This document shows positions 33,727 to 42,777 of a stretch of 64,000 nucleotides of DNA, piece after piece. Position 1 is the stretch's first letter. Every line of letters starts with the position of its first letter. Source of the stretch: an uncultured Christensenellaceae bacterium (GTDB lineage Bacteria > Bacillota > Clostridia > Christensenellales > Aristaeellaceae); the NCBI GenBank assembly GCA_905234985.1, contig CAJOJQ010000014.1, positions 62,001 to 126,000 on the forward strand. Direction: 5' to 3'. The notes below the pieces were generated by a model that made no database searches, was not told the origin of the DNA, and was given only the letters and a program-made list of their open reading frames with translations. The position numbers and the translations under genes are program-made.

Positions 33727-34543
33727 ACCCGTTATGGGCTAATTCCAGATACCTTTCATAAGCGTACATATACTGCTGCATGACCCCCGCGAAGGGGGCG
33801 AACTGTTCCGGGTGAATGCCGCCGGGATAGCGCTTTTCCGCCACCCGCTGAATCCACACGTCCACGGGGAAGGCGTTGAGCCGGTGAAAACCGAACAGCA
33901 TCACGCATTGGGCGATTTTGGGGCCCACGCCGTAAAGGGCGCACAGGGCGTGCAGCAGCGCTTCGTCGGTCAGGCCGTCAAAGCCGTTCAAATCTTCTCC
34001 GCTGAACGCCTCCGCCGCCCGGAGTACATAGGGCGCGCGGTAGCCTAAGCCGCAGGCCCGCAGCCCCTCTTCCCCCAGGCGCATGAGTTCGGCAGGGGAA
34101 GGAAAGGCGCATATAGGCCCGTCCTCGTTTTCCCCGATCACCCGGCCCCCGGTCAGGCACAGCTTTTCCACGGCCTGCCGGATGGCCGGGATATTTTTTC
34201 GCTGGGAAATCAGGAAGGTGACCAGGGTTTCCCAGGGGTCCTGGCGCAGGATGCGGATGCCCCGGCCATATTCCGCCGCCGCCCGCAGGTAGCCGTCTTC
34301 CTTGGGCAGCACAGCAGCCATGGCCCCGTAGTCCGTGTCCAGGTCGAAATACGCTCGCCAGAGCAGCGCGTAGTCTTCCTCCGGGCAATCCAGCTCCAGC
34401 GCCCCAGCCTCTGTTTCCCGCACCCGCAGCACCCTGTCCAGGGCGGGGATCACATATCCGTCCCCCCGCCGCCGCCAGCGGAAGCATTGGCCGCTGTCCG
34501 CGATGGCCCCAAGGTTCAGGTGCGGATTCTTCGGTACGATCAT
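33725..34543 (-). CDS. DNA glycosylase, Ogg (8-oxoguanine) type, HhH-GPD
   Basis: A 272-residue base-excision repair enzyme. Residues 1-95 match the OGG N-terminal beta domain (DSGQCFRWRRRGDGYVIPALDRVLRV). The helix-hairpin-helix GPD domain has LVTFLISQRKNIPAIRQAVEKLC, with the catalytic Lys context SQ-x-x-x-I, followed by ALYGVGPKIAQCVMLFGFHRLNAFPVDVWIQRV, the hairpin plus catalytic Asp. It excises oxidised purines and cleaves the strand. The start at 34543 has AAGGAAGGATC upstream; the longer track start is unsupported. It is monocistronic. Confidence 0.92.
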   Translation of the reverse strand: MIVPKNPHLNLGAIADSGQCFRWRRRGDGYVIPALDRVLRVRETEAGALELDCPEEDYALLWRAYFDLDTDYGAMAAVLPKEDGYLRAAAEYGRGIRILRQDPWETLVTFLISQRKNIPAIRQAVEKLCLTGGRVIGENEDGPICAFPSPAELMRLGEEGLRACGLGYRAPYVLRAAEAFSGEDLNGFDGLTDEALLHALCALYGVGPKIAQCVMLFGFHRLNAFPVDVWIQRVAEKRYPGGIHPEQFAPFAGVMQQYMYAYERYLELAHNG

Positions 34544-34668
34544 GCCGATCCTTCCTTTATCTTTTCTCCCGCATGATCTTACCAAAGGTACGCGGAAAAC
34601 GCAATCCAAACCTTGACGGACTGCTGGCGAAAATGAAAATTTTACGCCGTTTAATCATCAATTGGGGC

Positions 34669-34697
34669 TTGCAATGGGCGAAATGATCTGTTATAAT
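34669..34697 (+). promoter_or_regulatory. Promoter for the oligosaccharide ABC importer operon
   Basis: TTGCAA and TATAAT are separated by 17 bp. The leader to 34915 is about 210 nt and codes for no supported gene. It contains two T-runs behind GC-rich stretches (34805, 34862) and, at 34878-34890, TTCAAGCGCTAAA, a half-conserved cre/LacI-type site. Sugar-dependent control is inferred. Confidence 0.65.
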
Positions 34698-34915
34698 GAA
34701 AAATGCCTAAGAAAAATGGATGGAAATGTTCATAATAGACAATTTTATCCGTTTCCAATCACCTGTCGAAGCACCAAAATCAGGAAGAAAGCCGGGCGCG
34801 GTCGTTTTTTCCGTCCACAGGCGGACAAACGGCGCGAGGGGGATTGCGGACTCCGCCCGGTTTTTCATCGTTAAATGTTCAAGCGCTAAAAATTTCAGCA
34901 GTTGGGAGGCGGACT

Positions 34916-35872
34916 ATGACGACGATCAACCCCAAAAAGGTGGAGCCCTATTCGGTCAAGGGCTCCCTGCGGAGGAAGCTGTTCAACTCAAAAACGCTGA
35001 TACTGATGTGCGTTCCCGCCATCATCTACTTCATCGCGTTCAGCTACGCTCCGCTGCCCGGCATCTACGTGGCCTTCGTGAACTACAACTACCGCAAGGG
35101 CATCTTCGCCAGCCCCTTCGTGGGCCTGAAAAACTTCGATTTCGTGGCGAAATCGGGGAAGCTGTGGACGCTGACCCAGAATACCATCCTGTTCAATCTG
35201 GCGTTCATTCTGCTGGATAACCTGCTGGCGGTAACGGTGGCCATCCTGCTGAAGGAAATTCAAAGCAAATCCTTCCGCAAGGTCAGCCAGACCATGATGT
35301 TCCTGCCCTACTTCATTTCGCAGGTGCTGGTGGGCCTGCTGGTGTTCAGCCTGCTGAACTCCGACACCGGCTTCCTGAACGTGATTTTGAAGGGCTTGGG
35401 GGCGGAGCCTCTGCGGCTGTACAAAACCGGCGATCCCTGGCCGATCATCATCATTCTGGTGCATCTGTGGCAGAAAACGGGCTACAATTCGGTGGTGTAC
35501 TTCGCCGCCATCATGGGCATTGACGATTCCATCATCGAAGCCTCCATGATCGACGGCGCCAACGGCTGGCAGAAGATCCGCTACATCATCCTGCCCAGCC
35601 TGAAACCCACCGTGGTCATCCTGCTGCTGTTCGCTTTGGGCGGCATCGTGAAGGGCGACTTCGGCCTGTTCTGGAATCTGGTGGGCCGCAATCCCATCCT
35701 GTACAACAAGGTGGACATCATTGAAATGTTCGTATACCGCGCCACGGTGTCCGACTTCAACTTCTCCACCGCGTCGGCTGTGGGCCTGTATCAGTCCCTG
35801 ATCGGCTTTATCCTGGTGCTCACCGTGAACGCCATCGTAAAGAAGATCGAGCCCGACTACTCCCTGTTCTGA
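34916..35872 (+). CDS. Carbohydrate ABC transporter permease, LplB type
   Basis: A 318-residue inner membrane permease with six predicted helices. PAIIYFIAFSYAPLPGIYVAFVNYNYRKGIFASPFVGLKNF is the signature N-terminus of the YtcP/LplB group, and EASMIDGANGWQKIRYIILPSLKPTVVILLLF is the EAA loop that contacts the ATPase. This group imports complex saccharides and uses a shared ATPase (MsmK-type) encoded elsewhere; none is in this operon. The start is ATG 34916, behind TTGGGAGGCGGACT. Confidence 0.93.
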   Translation: MTTINPKKVEPYSVKGSLRRKLFNSKTLILMCVPAIIYFIAFSYAPLPGIYVAFVNYNYRKGIFASPFVGLKNFDFVAKSGKLWTLTQNTILFNLAFILLDNLLAVTVAILLKEIQSKSFRKVSQTMMFLPYFISQVLVGLLVFSLLNSDTGFLNVILKGLGAEPLRLYKTGDPWPIIIILVHLWQKTGYNSVVYFAAIMGIDDSIIEASMIDGANGWQKIRYIILPSLKPTVVILLLFALGGIVKGDFGLFWNLVGRNPILYNKVDIIEMFVYRATVSDFNFSTASAVGLYQSLIGFILVLTVNAIVKKIEPDYSLF

Positions 35873-35885
35873 GGAGGTGGGAAGA

Positions 35886-36806
35886 ATGGCAAAGAATAAG
35901 GACGGCATGCTGGAAAGCACCGGCAAAATCAAGCTGACGGGGTCCGACTATGTGATCCGCGGCATCGGCTACTTCTTCATCACCATTTTCGCCATCATGA
36001 GCATCTTCCCCTTCCTGGTGATCCTCGGCACCTCCTTTGAAACGGAGGACAACATCATCACCCAGGGCGTGACGCTGCTTCCCCGGGAATTCACCACAGC
36101 GGCCTATGAGCTGGTGGTGAAGGGCGGCACCATCTGGCAGTCCTACTGCCTGACCATCGTGCTGACATCGGTTGGCACTACCATCGGCCTGTTCATCTGC
36201 GCCATGACGGGCTACGCCCTCCAGCGCAAGGACTTCCCCTTCCGCAACGGCATTTCCTTCTTCGTCTACTTCACCAGCCTGTTCCAGGCCGGTCTGGCCC
36301 CGTACTATCTGCTCATGACCCAGACCTACCACCTGAACAACTCCTACTTCGCGGTGCTGCTGCCGCTGATGGTATCAAGCTGGCTGATTATTCTGATGAA
36401 GAACTTCGCCAAATCCATTCCCCACGAGCTCACCGAGTCCGGCAAGATCGACGGCGCGGGCGATTTCAAAATCTTCACGGCCATCATCCTGCCCATGTTA
36501 AAGCCCGGCCTTGCCACGGTTGGCCTGTTCCTGGCTTTGGGCTACTGGAACGAATGGTATCAGTCCTCCCTGTTCCTCCAGAACAAGTCCGTGCTGCCTT
36601 TGCAGTACAGCCTGTATAAGATCATCAACGAGGCCCAGTCTCTTAAGAACTCCGTGGCCAGCCAGTACGTGACCGTGGACAGCCTGCCCTCTGAATCCCT
36701 GAAAATGGCAACCGCCATGATGGCTACCGGCCCCATCATCTTCCTGTATCCCTTCGTGCAGCGCTACTTCATCGGCGGCATCACCGTGGGCGCGGTGAAA
36801 GGATGA
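35886..36806 (+). CDS. Carbohydrate ABC transporter permease, YtcP/MalG type
   Basis: A 306-residue second permease of the importer. YFFITIFAIMSIFPFLVILGTSFETEDNIITQG begins helix 1, and ELTESGKIDGAGDFKIFTAIILPMLKPGLATVGLFLALGYWNEW is the EAA loop and following helix typical of the group. The C-terminal FVQRYFIGGITVGAVKG is diagnostic. It follows the first permease by 13 bp with AGGAGGTGGGAAGA as SD. ATG 35886 is preferred to the track GTG, which lies inside the SD. Confidence 0.93.
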   Translation: MAKNKDGMLESTGKIKLTGSDYVIRGIGYFFITIFAIMSIFPFLVILGTSFETEDNIITQGVTLLPREFTTAAYELVVKGGTIWQSYCLTIVLTSVGTTIGLFICAMTGYALQRKDFPFRNGISFFVYFTSLFQAGLAPYYLLMTQTYHLNNSYFAVLLPLMVSSWLIILMKNFAKSIPHELTESGKIDGAGDFKIFTAIILPMLKPGLATVGLFLALGYWNEWYQSSLFLQNKSVLPLQYSLYKIINEAQSLKNSVASQYVTVDSLPSESLKMATAMMATGPIIFLYPFVQRYFIGGITVGAVKG

Positions 36807-36807
36807 A

Positions 36808-36909
36808 CCGCCGATTGTCGCCAGTGGCGACAAAAAATCGGCGGTGAAATCAGCCGAAACAAGCGATCTGCCCATGAAGGGCAGTCGCGCCGATTGAGGC
36901 TGCGGATAC
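36808..36909 (-). repeat. Three-hairpin dispersed element, copy 2 (inverted relative to copy 1)
   Basis: A 102-bp block starting 2 bp after the permease stop. Read on the minus strand it starts GTATCCGCAGCCTCAA and aligns end to end with 27803-27906. Hairpin 1 is GCGACTGCCC-TTCAT-GGGCAGATCGC, so CTCCCC/GGGGAG of copy 1 is replaced by CTGCCC/GGGCAG, and GCAA/TTGC by GCGA/TCGC. Hairpin 3 is CCGCCGATT...AATCGGCGG with inner GTCGCC/GGCGAC. It separates permease from binding-protein gene in the same operon. Confidence 0.82.
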
Positions 36910-36962
36910 TATTTTCCTGTTCCCAAGGGCCAATCGCCCTAAAATAAAAAGGAGGAAAAAAC

Positions 36963-38561
36963 ATGAAGAAAATCCTTGCTCTGCTCCTGGCGTCCATCAT
37001 GGTCCTGAGCCTGTGCTCCGTTTCCTTCGCGGAAGACATTTCCGTGGAGAACGCGGAAGCCGTATGGGCTGAAAAATGGGCCGACGTAGACACCTCCAAG
37101 CACGTGGTCATCAACTACATGACCACCGGCGACGCGCCCAAGACCGGCGCCAACGCCGAAATGCTGGCCCAGCTCAACGCGATCCTGACCGAAAAGGTGA
37201 ACGCCGAGCTGAACATCGTCTGGATCTCCTGGACGGACTATCTGGCCAACTACAACCTGCGCATCGCGTCCATGGACGGCACCATCGACCTGATCGGTTC
37301 TTCCACGGACTGGCTGGACGCGTGGCCCAACGCCAAGCGCGGCGGCTTCCTGGAACTGGACAAGGAAATGCTGGAGAAATACGCTCCCGTGACCTATGCC
37401 ACCGTTCCCCAGGAGCATTGGGATGTGTGCACCTATGAAGGCGACATCTACTTCATCCCCGAGGACAATTATTCCCAGTGGACCAACCACGGCTTCGCCT
37501 ATCGTTTAGACTGGGCCAAGGAAGCCGGGCTGGAGAACGGCTGCCAGACCTGGGATGACCTGACCACCTATGTGAAGTACGTCAAGGCCACCTACGGCGA
37601 CCAGCTGATCGCTCTGTGGGATACCGACGGCACCGCCTATCCCGCCGGCGGCTACATCTGCTCCTTCGCCAAGTGGCGCAACATCGACGGTCTGGCCTCC
37701 GGCGCCATCTGGGGCGGCTACCTGGACGATCCCTACACCATCAACTGCCTGTATCTGGTGGAAACCGACAAGCTGGTGGAATACGCCAAGCTGATGAAGG
37801 AATGGGACGAACTGGGCGTGTGGCCCACCGACGTGCTCTCCAACACCGGCGCCGACAACCGCCTGGAGTTCCGTCAGGGCAAGACCGCTCTGGAACAGCA
37901 TCACACCCAGACCTGGACCGGCCTGGTGTCTCCTCTGGCCAGCACCGACAACACCATGTACCTGAACGATGAAGACTGCGACGTGGGCTTCTACTACTGG
38001 GGCAAGGAAGCCGGCTACGTGACCCGCGATCTGGTGACCCACGGTGTTGCCGCCGTGTCCGCCGCTTCCGCCAACCCCGAGCGCACCCTGATGGTGTACG
38101 ACCTGCTGCGCAACGACAAGGAATGCTACGACCTGTTCAACTACGGTCTGGAAGGCCGCAGCTATGCCATCGATGAGAACGGCTACCGCTACACCCCCGA
38201 CACCTACGTGGCCGACAACGACAGCATCTCCACCAACTGGTGGTGGGGCCGCAACGACGCGCTGGAAATCCCCTCCGCCGCCATGAACTGGGATGCCATC
38301 AACGCTCTGTACGAGGAATATGACCAGATCGCCGTGATGTATCCCTACGAAGCCTTCGTGTTCGACAACACCATGGTGCAGAGCTACATCAACCAGTGCA
38401 ACGAAATCTACAACACCTACATGAAGTACATCTGCTTCGGCCAGTACAGCGGCACCGCTGAAGAAATCGTGGCCGAATTCCAGGATGCCCTGCGCGCCGC
38501 CGGCGTGGACGAAGTGACCGCCGAGCTGCAGGCCCAGATCAACGCCACCTACGGCAAATAA
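36963..38561 (+). CDS. Extracellular solute-binding protein of the oligosaccharide importer (LplA type)
   Basis: A 532-residue secreted binding protein. Signal peptide MKKILALLLASIMVLSLCSVSFAED has an AFA-like cleavage site; the LSLC sequence is a poor lipobox, so membrane anchoring is uncertain. The mature protein starts with VVINYMTTGDAPKTGANAEMLAQLNAILTEKVNAELNIVWI and has the long two-lobe form of family 1 proteins that pair with LplB/YtcP permeases. It is rich in Trp and Tyr (NWWWGRNDALE, YYWGKEAGY), as expected for sugar stacking. The SD AAAAAGGAGG is strong, and the upstream hairpin element may protect its mRNA. Confidence 0.92.
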   Translation: MKKILALLLASIMVLSLCSVSFAEDISVENAEAVWAEKWADVDTSKHVVINYMTTGDAPKTGANAEMLAQLNAILTEKVNAELNIVWISWTDYLANYNLRIASMDGTIDLIGSSTDWLDAWPNAKRGGFLELDKEMLEKYAPVTYATVPQEHWDVCTYEGDIYFIPEDNYSQWTNHGFAYRLDWAKEAGLENGCQTWDDLTTYVKYVKATYGDQLIALWDTDGTAYPAGGYICSFAKWRNIDGLASGAIWGGYLDDPYTINCLYLVETDKLVEYAKLMKEWDELGVWPTDVLSNTGADNRLEFRQGKTALEQHHTQTWTGLVSPLASTDNTMYLNDEDCDVGFYYWGKEAGYVTRDLVTHGVAAVSAASANPERTLMVYDLLRNDKECYDLFNYGLEGRSYAIDENGYRYTPDTYVADNDSISTNWWWGRNDALEIPSAAMNWDAINALYEEYDQIAVMYPYEAFVFDNTMVQSYINQCNEIYNTYMKYICFGQYSGTAEEIVAEFQDALRAAGVDEVTAELQAQINATYGK

Positions 38562-38580
38562 TCGCTTGACAAAACCATGA

Positions 38581-38618
38581 GGGGATGCCAAACTGTAAGG
38601 GGAGGCATCCCCTTTTTT
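38581..38618 (+). terminator. Terminator between the binding protein and GH2 genes
   Basis: GGGGATGCC / GGCATCCCC stem with a 14-nt loop, followed by TTTTTT. Partial readthrough would feed the GH2 gene, whose SD follows 8 bp later; no separate promoter is evident. Confidence 0.9.
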
Positions 38619-38635
38619 CATGACAGGAGGTACTT

Positions 38636-40936
38636 ATGGGCGTTCGGGAAAAAATCAATCGGAATTGGCATTTTCATTTGGGCGACGTGCCCGACGCGGA
38701 TTTTATGGGCTATGACGACAGCGGGTGGCGAAGAGTGACCCTGCCCCACGACTGGGCGGTGGAGCATCCCTTCGATAAATGCCACGCCAGCGGCACGGGC
38801 TATCTGCCCGGCGGCACAGCCTGGTATCGGAAGCATTTTACGTTGGGCGAGGATGTGCAGGGAAAGCGCGTGCGCCTTACCTTCCAGGGGGTGTATAAGC
38901 ACGCCAAAGTCTGGGTGAACAGCAATTATTTGGGCTTCCACGCCTACGGCTACACCAGCTTCACCTACGACGTGTCCGAATTCGTCCGCCCCGGCGAAAA
39001 CGTGATCGCGGTGCGGGTGGAGCATAACGACGTGGCGGATTCCCGCTGGTACACCGGCAGCGGCGTCACTCGGCACGTGGAAATCGAAATATCCGACCCG
39101 GTATGCTTTGCCGACGGCGGCGTTTTCGCCTCCACCGTTTCAGCGGATGCGGAAAAGGCCGTTCTGCGGGTGCGCTATGAAACCTTAGGCGGGGACGGCG
39201 TGGCGTTTTGCCTGAAAACCCCGGATGGGCAATGCGTTGCCCAGGGCAGCGCTGCTGAGGAAAAAGGCACGGCGGAATTGACCATCGAAAGGCCTCGGCT
39301 GTGGAGTCCGGATGACCCGTATTTATACGTGCTGGAGGGACAAACCCTGCTTTCCGGCGAAGTGAAGGATACGGTGAAAATTCCCTTCGGCATTCGCGTT
39401 TTCCGCTTCGATGCGGATGAAGGCTTTTTCCTCAACAGCGTGAACATGAAGCTCAAGGGCATGTGCGTCCACCACGACGCGGGGTGCCTCGGCGCGGCGG
39501 TGCCCAAGAACGTGTGGGAACGGCGGCTGCGCAAGTTCAAGGCGGCGGGCTGCAACGCTCTGCGCACGGCCCACAATCCCCCCGACCCCGATTTGCTGGA
39601 CGCCTGTGACGAATTAGGCTTGCTGGTGATGGACGAAGCCTTCGATGAATGGGAAGGCACGAAAAACAAGTGGTGGCAGGGGCACAATGTGTACCCGCCC
39701 AAGCATTTCGGCTACGCCGAGGATTTCCCCCAGTGGCACGTGGCCGACCTGACCAGCATGGTGAAGCGGGATCGGAACCATCCATCCATCGTGCTGTGGA
39801 GTATCGGCAACGAAATCGACTATCCCAACGACCCCTACGTGACGCCCCTGTTCCGGGAAGCCCTGGGCAATAACGACGCCAACAAGCCTGCTGCGGAGCG
39901 GCTGTACGATGCCCGGAAGCCCGACGCCGGGAGGCTGGCGAAGGTGGCGCGGGAGCTGACCGCCCTCGTGCATGATTTAGACGATACCCGGCCCGTGACC
40001 AGCGCGCTTTCTTTCCCTGAGCTTTCCAATCGCACGGGCTACGCCGACGCGCTGGATATCGCGGGGTACAATTACCGGGAGCATTTCTATCCGGACGATC
40101 ACAAAGCCTATCCGGGCCGGGTCATTCTGGGCAGCGAAAACAGCCACGACCCCCGGGCCTGGTTCGCCGTGCGGGACAACGCCTTCATGTCCGCGCAGTT
40201 TTTGTGGACGGGGATCGACTTTTTGGGCGAGTGCAAGGGATGGCCCGTGCGCATCAGCCAGGCGGGCATGCTGAATTTGGCGGGCTATGAAAAGCCCCTG
40301 TATTACCAGCGCAAGGCCCTGTGGACCGACGCACCCTTTGTCCGCATCGCCGTGGGGGACGGCAACGCCGAACGCCACGGCGTATGGAACGAGCATTTCC
40401 GCTGGGAAGGAGAGGCGGGGGAGAAGAAGATCGTATCCTGCTATACCAGCGCCAAAGAAGCGGAGCTGTTCTTGAACGGAGTTTCTCTGGGCAAAAAACA
40501 GATCGCCGACGCCGACGGATGCCGGGTCTCCTGGGAAGTGGACTATGCGCCGGGCACCCTGCGGGCGGTGATCGAGGGGGCGGAAGACGCCCTGTCTACC
40601 GTGCGTCCCGCCGCCGTCCTCCGGCTTGCGGCGGACAGGCTTTCCCTGCCCGCCGACGGACAGAGCGTGGTTCAGGTGGAAATCTGCCTGGTGGACGAAA
40701 ACGGACAGCCCGCCCGGGATGAAATGCTGCTGTGCCAGCCCGTGGGGGATATCACCCTGCTGGGCATCGAAAACGGAAAACCCGACGACCTGACGCCCTA
40801 CGCGGAGAACCGCCGCGCCACGCTGGACGGCCGGGCCATCGTGTATCTTCGGGCCGGAACCTGCCCCGGCAAGGCCGCGCTGCATGTGCTTACGGCTTCC
40901 GGTATGCGGGCGGAATGTGCTTTTGACCTCGTTTAA
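38636..40936 (+). CDS. Glycoside hydrolase family 2 (beta-galactosidase/glucuronidase-like)
   Basis: A 766-residue cytosolic enzyme with GH2 architecture. The N-terminal sugar-binding jelly roll (INRNWHFHLGD, LPHDWAVEHPF, YRKHFTLGEDVQGKRVRLTFQGVYKHAKVWVN) is followed by an immunoglobulin-like domain, then the TIM barrel starting LKGMCVHHDAGCLGAAVP. The acid/base Glu is in IVLWSIGNEIDYP (about residue 399) and the probable nucleophile in ILGSENSHDP (about residue 500). C-terminal Ig-like domains follow (DUF4982 type). It probably cleaves the sugars brought in by the importer directly upstream. Substrate is uncertain between beta-galactoside and other beta-linked sugars. Confidence 0.92.
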   Translation: MGVREKINRNWHFHLGDVPDADFMGYDDSGWRRVTLPHDWAVEHPFDKCHASGTGYLPGGTAWYRKHFTLGEDVQGKRVRLTFQGVYKHAKVWVNSNYLGFHAYGYTSFTYDVSEFVRPGENVIAVRVEHNDVADSRWYTGSGVTRHVEIEISDPVCFADGGVFASTVSADAEKAVLRVRYETLGGDGVAFCLKTPDGQCVAQGSAAEEKGTAELTIERPRLWSPDDPYLYVLEGQTLLSGEVKDTVKIPFGIRVFRFDADEGFFLNSVNMKLKGMCVHHDAGCLGAAVPKNVWERRLRKFKAAGCNALRTAHNPPDPDLLDACDELGLLVMDEAFDEWEGTKNKWWQGHNVYPPKHFGYAEDFPQWHVADLTSMVKRDRNHPSIVLWSIGNEIDYPNDPYVTPLFREALGNNDANKPAAERLYDARKPDAGRLAKVARELTALVHDLDDTRPVTSALSFPELSNRTGYADALDIAGYNYREHFYPDDHKAYPGRVILGSENSHDPRAWFAVRDNAFMSAQFLWTGIDFLGECKGWPVRISQAGMLNLAGYEKPLYYQRKALWTDAPFVRIAVGDGNAERHGVWNEHFRWEGEAGEKKIVSCYTSAKEAELFLNGVSLGKKQIADADGCRVSWEVDYAPGTLRAVIEGAEDALSTVRPAAVLRLAADRLSLPADGQSVVQVEICLVDENGQPARDEMLLCQPVGDITLLGIENGKPDDLTPYAENRRATLDGRAIVYLRAGTCPGKAALHVLTASGMRAECAFDLV

Positions 40937-40943
40937 TAAAATA

Positions 40944-41426
40944 ATGGATTACATTCACGCTTATCTGTCGCCTCTGGGCGCTATCACCCTTGCCAGCGAC
41001 GGGGAAGCCCTGATCGGTCTTTGGTTTGAGGGGCAGAAGCATTTCGGGGCCGGTCTTGCTGGAGAAACGGCAGAAAGGCTCCTGCCCATATTCGATCAGG
41101 CAGACCGGTGGCTGGACGAATATTTCAGCGGCAGGGAACCGGATTGCCCGCCGCCCCTGCGCCCCCGGGGAACGGCCTTTCAGCAAGCCGTGTGGCGGCG
41201 CTTGCTGGCGATTCCCTACGGATGCACCGTCACTTACGGAGAAATCGCCGCTTCTTTGGGCCTGCCCCCCGGCGCGGCCCGGGCAGTGGGCGGCACGGTG
41301 GGCCGCAACCCCATTTCCCTGATGATCCCCTGCCATCGGGTAGTGGGAGCAGGCGGCAGCCTGACCGGCTACGCGGGCGGAATCCAACGGAAAAAATGCC
41401 TGCTGGAGATGGAAAGAAAATTCTAA
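40944..41426 (+). CDS. ogt: Methylated-DNA-protein-cysteine methyltransferase
   Basis: A 160-residue suicide repair protein that takes methyl groups from O6-methylguanine. AFQQAVWRRLLAIPYGCTVTYGEIAASLG is the DNA-binding helix-turn-helix region, and NPISLMIPCHRVVGAGGSLTGYAGGIQRKKCLLEME holds the active-site PCHRV Cys. The start is ATG 40944, 7 bp after the GH2 stop, with no clear SD, so it may depend on translational coupling to GH2; an upstream in-frame start would overlap GH2. The stop abuts a heptamer inverted repeat. Confidence 0.92.
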   Translation: MDYIHAYLSPLGAITLASDGEALIGLWFEGQKHFGAGLAGETAERLLPIFDQADRWLDEYFSGREPDCPPPLRPRGTAFQQAVWRRLLAIPYGCTVTYGEIAASLGLPPGAARAVGGTVGRNPISLMIPCHRVVGAGGSLTGYAGGIQRKKCLLEMERKF

Positions 41427-41525
41427 AGAGAGCGCAGAGTACAGAGTTCAGATGATATAGTCAATAAACTGCGGCAATCCGCAGTGTCCGACTATATAAA
41501 TCTGAACTCTGTACTCTGCACTCTG
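41427..41525. repeat. Heptamer-armed inverted repeat, copy F (CAGAGTT class)
   Basis: The left arm is 7-mers GAGAGCG CAGAGTA CAGAGTT, then CAGATGATATAGTC. The right inner end is GACTATATAAATCTG, followed by AACTCTG TACTCTG CACTCTG. Variant units pair with matching variants (CAGAGTA with TACTCTG). The interior has a small hairpin GCGG-CAAT-CCGC. It starts directly after the ogt stop codon and lies between convergent genes. Confidence 0.9.
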
Positions 41526-41535
41526 TTTTATTTCT

Positions 41536-42753
41536 TCATGTTCTTCGCCGCCGAAGCACGATATGCGTCCGCTGCTTTTCATTTTCCAACCTGGGCGCGT
41601 CCCGGTCCAGGGCGCTGAAAGCGGAAAGCAGGGCGAAATTCATGGTGGCGTCCAGGGCGAACCGTTCCATGAGGCCGCTGAGCAGAAACGCGCCCATGGT
41701 GATCAAAAGCACATACTGCTTTTTCCGGATCTGCGCCCCCATGGAACGGCCAAAAAGCCAAATCGTGATTCCCGTGGCGGCGAGGCCTTGGCTGATCACC
41801 AGATACAGATAGGCGGAATCCAGAATCACCGCCTGCTGGTTGGTCAGCAGCGCAGCGCGCAGGCTGCGGAATTCGATATAGGAGCCGAACAGCCTCAGGC
41901 CGTTCTGCTCGTACAGGGCGGCGGCGTTGACGAAGCGGCTTAGAGCGCTGGACAGAGGGCCGAACCCCGCGCCGCTTTCCAGGCCGAGCCACGCAAATAT
42001 TTCATCGGCGCGGAGCATCAGCCACACCGACGAGATGAGCAGCACGACAAAGCCCAAGCGGATCAGCTTTACCGCGTTTTTTGCGCGGAACCGGGCCAGC
42101 ATTTCATACAGGATCAGCGCTAAACAGTAGACCAGCACGATCACCAGGGCCGTGCGGGAAATGGTGTACCGATAGACGGCATATCCCGCCGCCAGGATGG
42201 CAGGGACGGTGACGCTCCGGCTTTTCCAGCGGCGCAGGTACGCCCAGGAAAACAGCAGCACCGCAACGGCGGAGGCAAAATTGTTGGGATGCGCCATACC
42301 CATGGCATAGCCCAAATTGTATTCCGGGTCGGGAACGCTTCGTTTCGTAAGGCCCGTGAGCTGGGCCAGGATCAGCAAAAGCAGGCTCCACAGGGCGGCG
42401 CGATAAAAGACGCGGACGATCCGGGAAAAGGGCAGGCCCCGCGCCAAAAGGATAAAGGCGGCGGAGTACAAAAGCCCCGTCTGCCGGGTGATATAAGCGG
42501 AAACCGAAAGCAGCCCCAGGGCGAGGGCCGTTAGGAGGTGATGCAGCCGCCCGCCCTTGAGCAGGTCTGTCAGGAAGCATGCCCCCAGCAGCAGGATCAA
42601 AAGGCAGTCCAGCAGCAGGGAAAGGAATCCCGTAAATGGAAGAAAAGCGTCCTGCCAGTCCACGCCCTTGAGCAGGGTGCGCTGCACGATGGCAATCGCC
42701 AGCGCCGCCAAATATCCGTCCTCCCGCACCGACAGCCGGACCGTAAGGTACAC
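41536..42753 (-). CDS. Polysaccharide polymerase-like membrane protein (Wzy/O-antigen ligase type)
   Basis: 405 residues from GTG 42753, which has GGGAGGG 8 nt upstream; a TTG 21 nt earlier is the track start. About ten membrane segments alternate with short loops, and one large loop precedes the last helices (SALSRFVNAAALYEQNGLRLFG). MGMAHPNNFASAVAVLLFSWAYL and ISRTALVIVLVYCLALILYEML resemble the Wzy motifs around periplasmic loops. Wzy proteins polymerise repeat units on the outer face of the membrane; assignment rests on topology and its place next to Wzx. It is the last gene of the polysaccharide operon. Confidence 0.75.
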   Translation of the reverse strand: MYLTVRLSVREDGYLAALAIAIVQRTLLKGVDWQDAFLPFTGFLSLLLDCLLILLLGACFLTDLLKGGRLHHLLTALALGLLSVSAYITRQTGLLYSAAFILLARGLPFSRIVRVFYRAALWSLLLLILAQLTGLTKRSVPDPEYNLGYAMGMAHPNNFASAVAVLLFSWAYLRRWKSRSVTVPAILAAGYAVYRYTISRTALVIVLVYCLALILYEMLARFRAKNAVKLIRLGFVVLLISSVWLMLRADEIFAWLGLESGAGFGPLSSALSRFVNAAALYEQNGLRLFGSYIEFRSLRAALLTNQQAVILDSAYLYLVISQGLAATGITIWLFGRSMGAQIRKKQYVLLITMGAFLLSGLMERFALDATMNFALLSAFSALDRDAPRLENEKQRTHIVLRRRRT

Positions 42754-42777
42754 GGGGCTTTCCCTCCCTTCCAAGGA

